Under the pieces are notes generated by a model. It made no database searches. It worked only from the letters and a program-made list of their open reading frames with translations, and was not told where the DNA came from. The translations under genes were made by a program, and so were the position numbers. Positions 41,090 to 41,318 of a DNA stretch of 41,318 nucleotides are shown here, in pieces (within the stretch, counting starts at the first letter, position 1; each line of letters starts with the position of its first letter). The DNA comes from Anaerolineae bacterium. Its GTDB lineage: Bacteria; Chloroflexota; Anaerolineae; Aggregatilineales; Phototrophicaceae. The stretch covers positions 1-41,318 of the forward strand of contig JAJDZQ010000154.1 of the NCBI GenBank assembly GCA_022824565.1, given 5' to 3'.

Positions 41090-41318
41090 CCTCCTGACCT
41101 GTCGCGGGGACAGGATAGATTCCCGAGGGCGTGCATGTGCGGGTCTACCCCACCCCGAAGCATCAGGGAGGGGGAGCCATTCGGAGAAGCTGAATTCTGA
41201 TGCTCGATTTCTTGCAGATTAGCAATAAACGCACAGGTTTCTCGACGAGTCACTCTTCCCCATTGATATGGGGAAAGCCCGGGGGATGGGGCAGAAAAAC
41301 CTGTCCTGTCCTCAGCCT
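41090..41318. repeat. Composite C/G-rich repeat copy R9 (core on the plus strand, runs off the window)
   Basis: After cobO: GACCTGTCGCGGGGACAGG, CTACCCCACCCCGAAGCATC, AGGGAGGGGGAG, TTCTGATGCTCGATTTCTTG, CAGATTAGCAA, TCTCGACGAGTCAC, CCCCATTGATATGGGGA, GGGGATGGGGCAGAAA and CTGTCCTGTCCTCAG. The order is the same as at 23640; the end lies beyond the window. Bases 41039-41089 hold no gene. Confidence 0.87.

Noticed and set aside
3225..41318. C/G-rich repeats as insertion sequences
   Set aside because: No transposase reading frame or clear target duplications are seen, and the blocks are partial and rearranged between copies.
1..41318. tRNA or rRNA genes
   Set aside because: I scanned the intergenic stretches for cloverleaf landmarks (GTTCRANNC and paired ends) and found none; a tRNA search tool could overturn this.

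Overview
The window is about 41 kb of dense, GC-rich bacterial chromosome. I find about 40 protein genes, one cobalamin riboswitch, no rRNA and no tRNA I could recognise. The mix fits a Chloroflexota bacterium of the Anaerolineae type (inference, moderate confidence): a short EF-Ts, an FtsK with a very long proline/alanine-rich N-terminal region, many CUT2-type sugar transporter genes, a reductive-dehalogenase-like corrinoid protein, and C/G-rich dispersed intergenic repeats.

Layout. 1-2495: end of a PotA-like ABC ATPase, a reductive dehalogenase-like protein without a Tat signal, and a VanZ-like membrane protein, tightly coupled. 2492-3136: GNAT acetyltransferase (minus). 3546-6614: pdxS (PLP synthase), a D-threonine aldolase/D-serine dehydratase-type PLP enzyme and an M19 dipeptidase. 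6611-13147 (minus): a PNPOx-like flavoprotein, two RbsC-like permeases, a periplasmic binding protein, an RbsA-like ATPase and a class I aminotransferase, reading as one operon. 13645-14508: PhyH-type dioxygenase. 14804-17904: rpsB, tsf, a MerB-like gene and pyrH. 17922-20231: glycosyltransferase and TPR protein. 20228-21874 (minus): ABC-F ATPase. 22164-23527: small membrane protein, VOC protein, a small unknown protein and dtd. 23869-27187 (minus): amt and araB-like kinase. 27618-31320: P450, a winged-helix/M42 peptidase fusion and a quinone oxidoreductase. 31427-34600: ftsK. 34967-36930: aldo/keto reductase and Gfo/Idh/MocA oxidoreductase. 37116-41038: promoter, B12 riboswitch with terminator, B12-type ABC importer (binding protein, permease, ATPase) and cobO.

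The outstanding observation is at 16396-17079. A MerB-like (alkylmercury lyase family) reading frame is interrupted by one in-frame TGA exactly where MerB has its catalytic Cys159. The frame continues with family-like sequence for 75 more codons. A short hairpin with a GGUC apical loop lies about 20 nt after the TGA, the geometry of a bacterial SECIS element. I propose a selenocysteine-containing MerB homologue.

Other points of interest are a modular family of C/G-rich intergenic repeats (four copies share a core of about 200 bp; one member is read as protein inside the TPR gene), a cobalamin riboswitch whose antiterminator and terminator can be read directly, and the presence in one window of a corrinoid-dependent dehalogenase-like enzyme and a B12 uptake/adenosylation operon.
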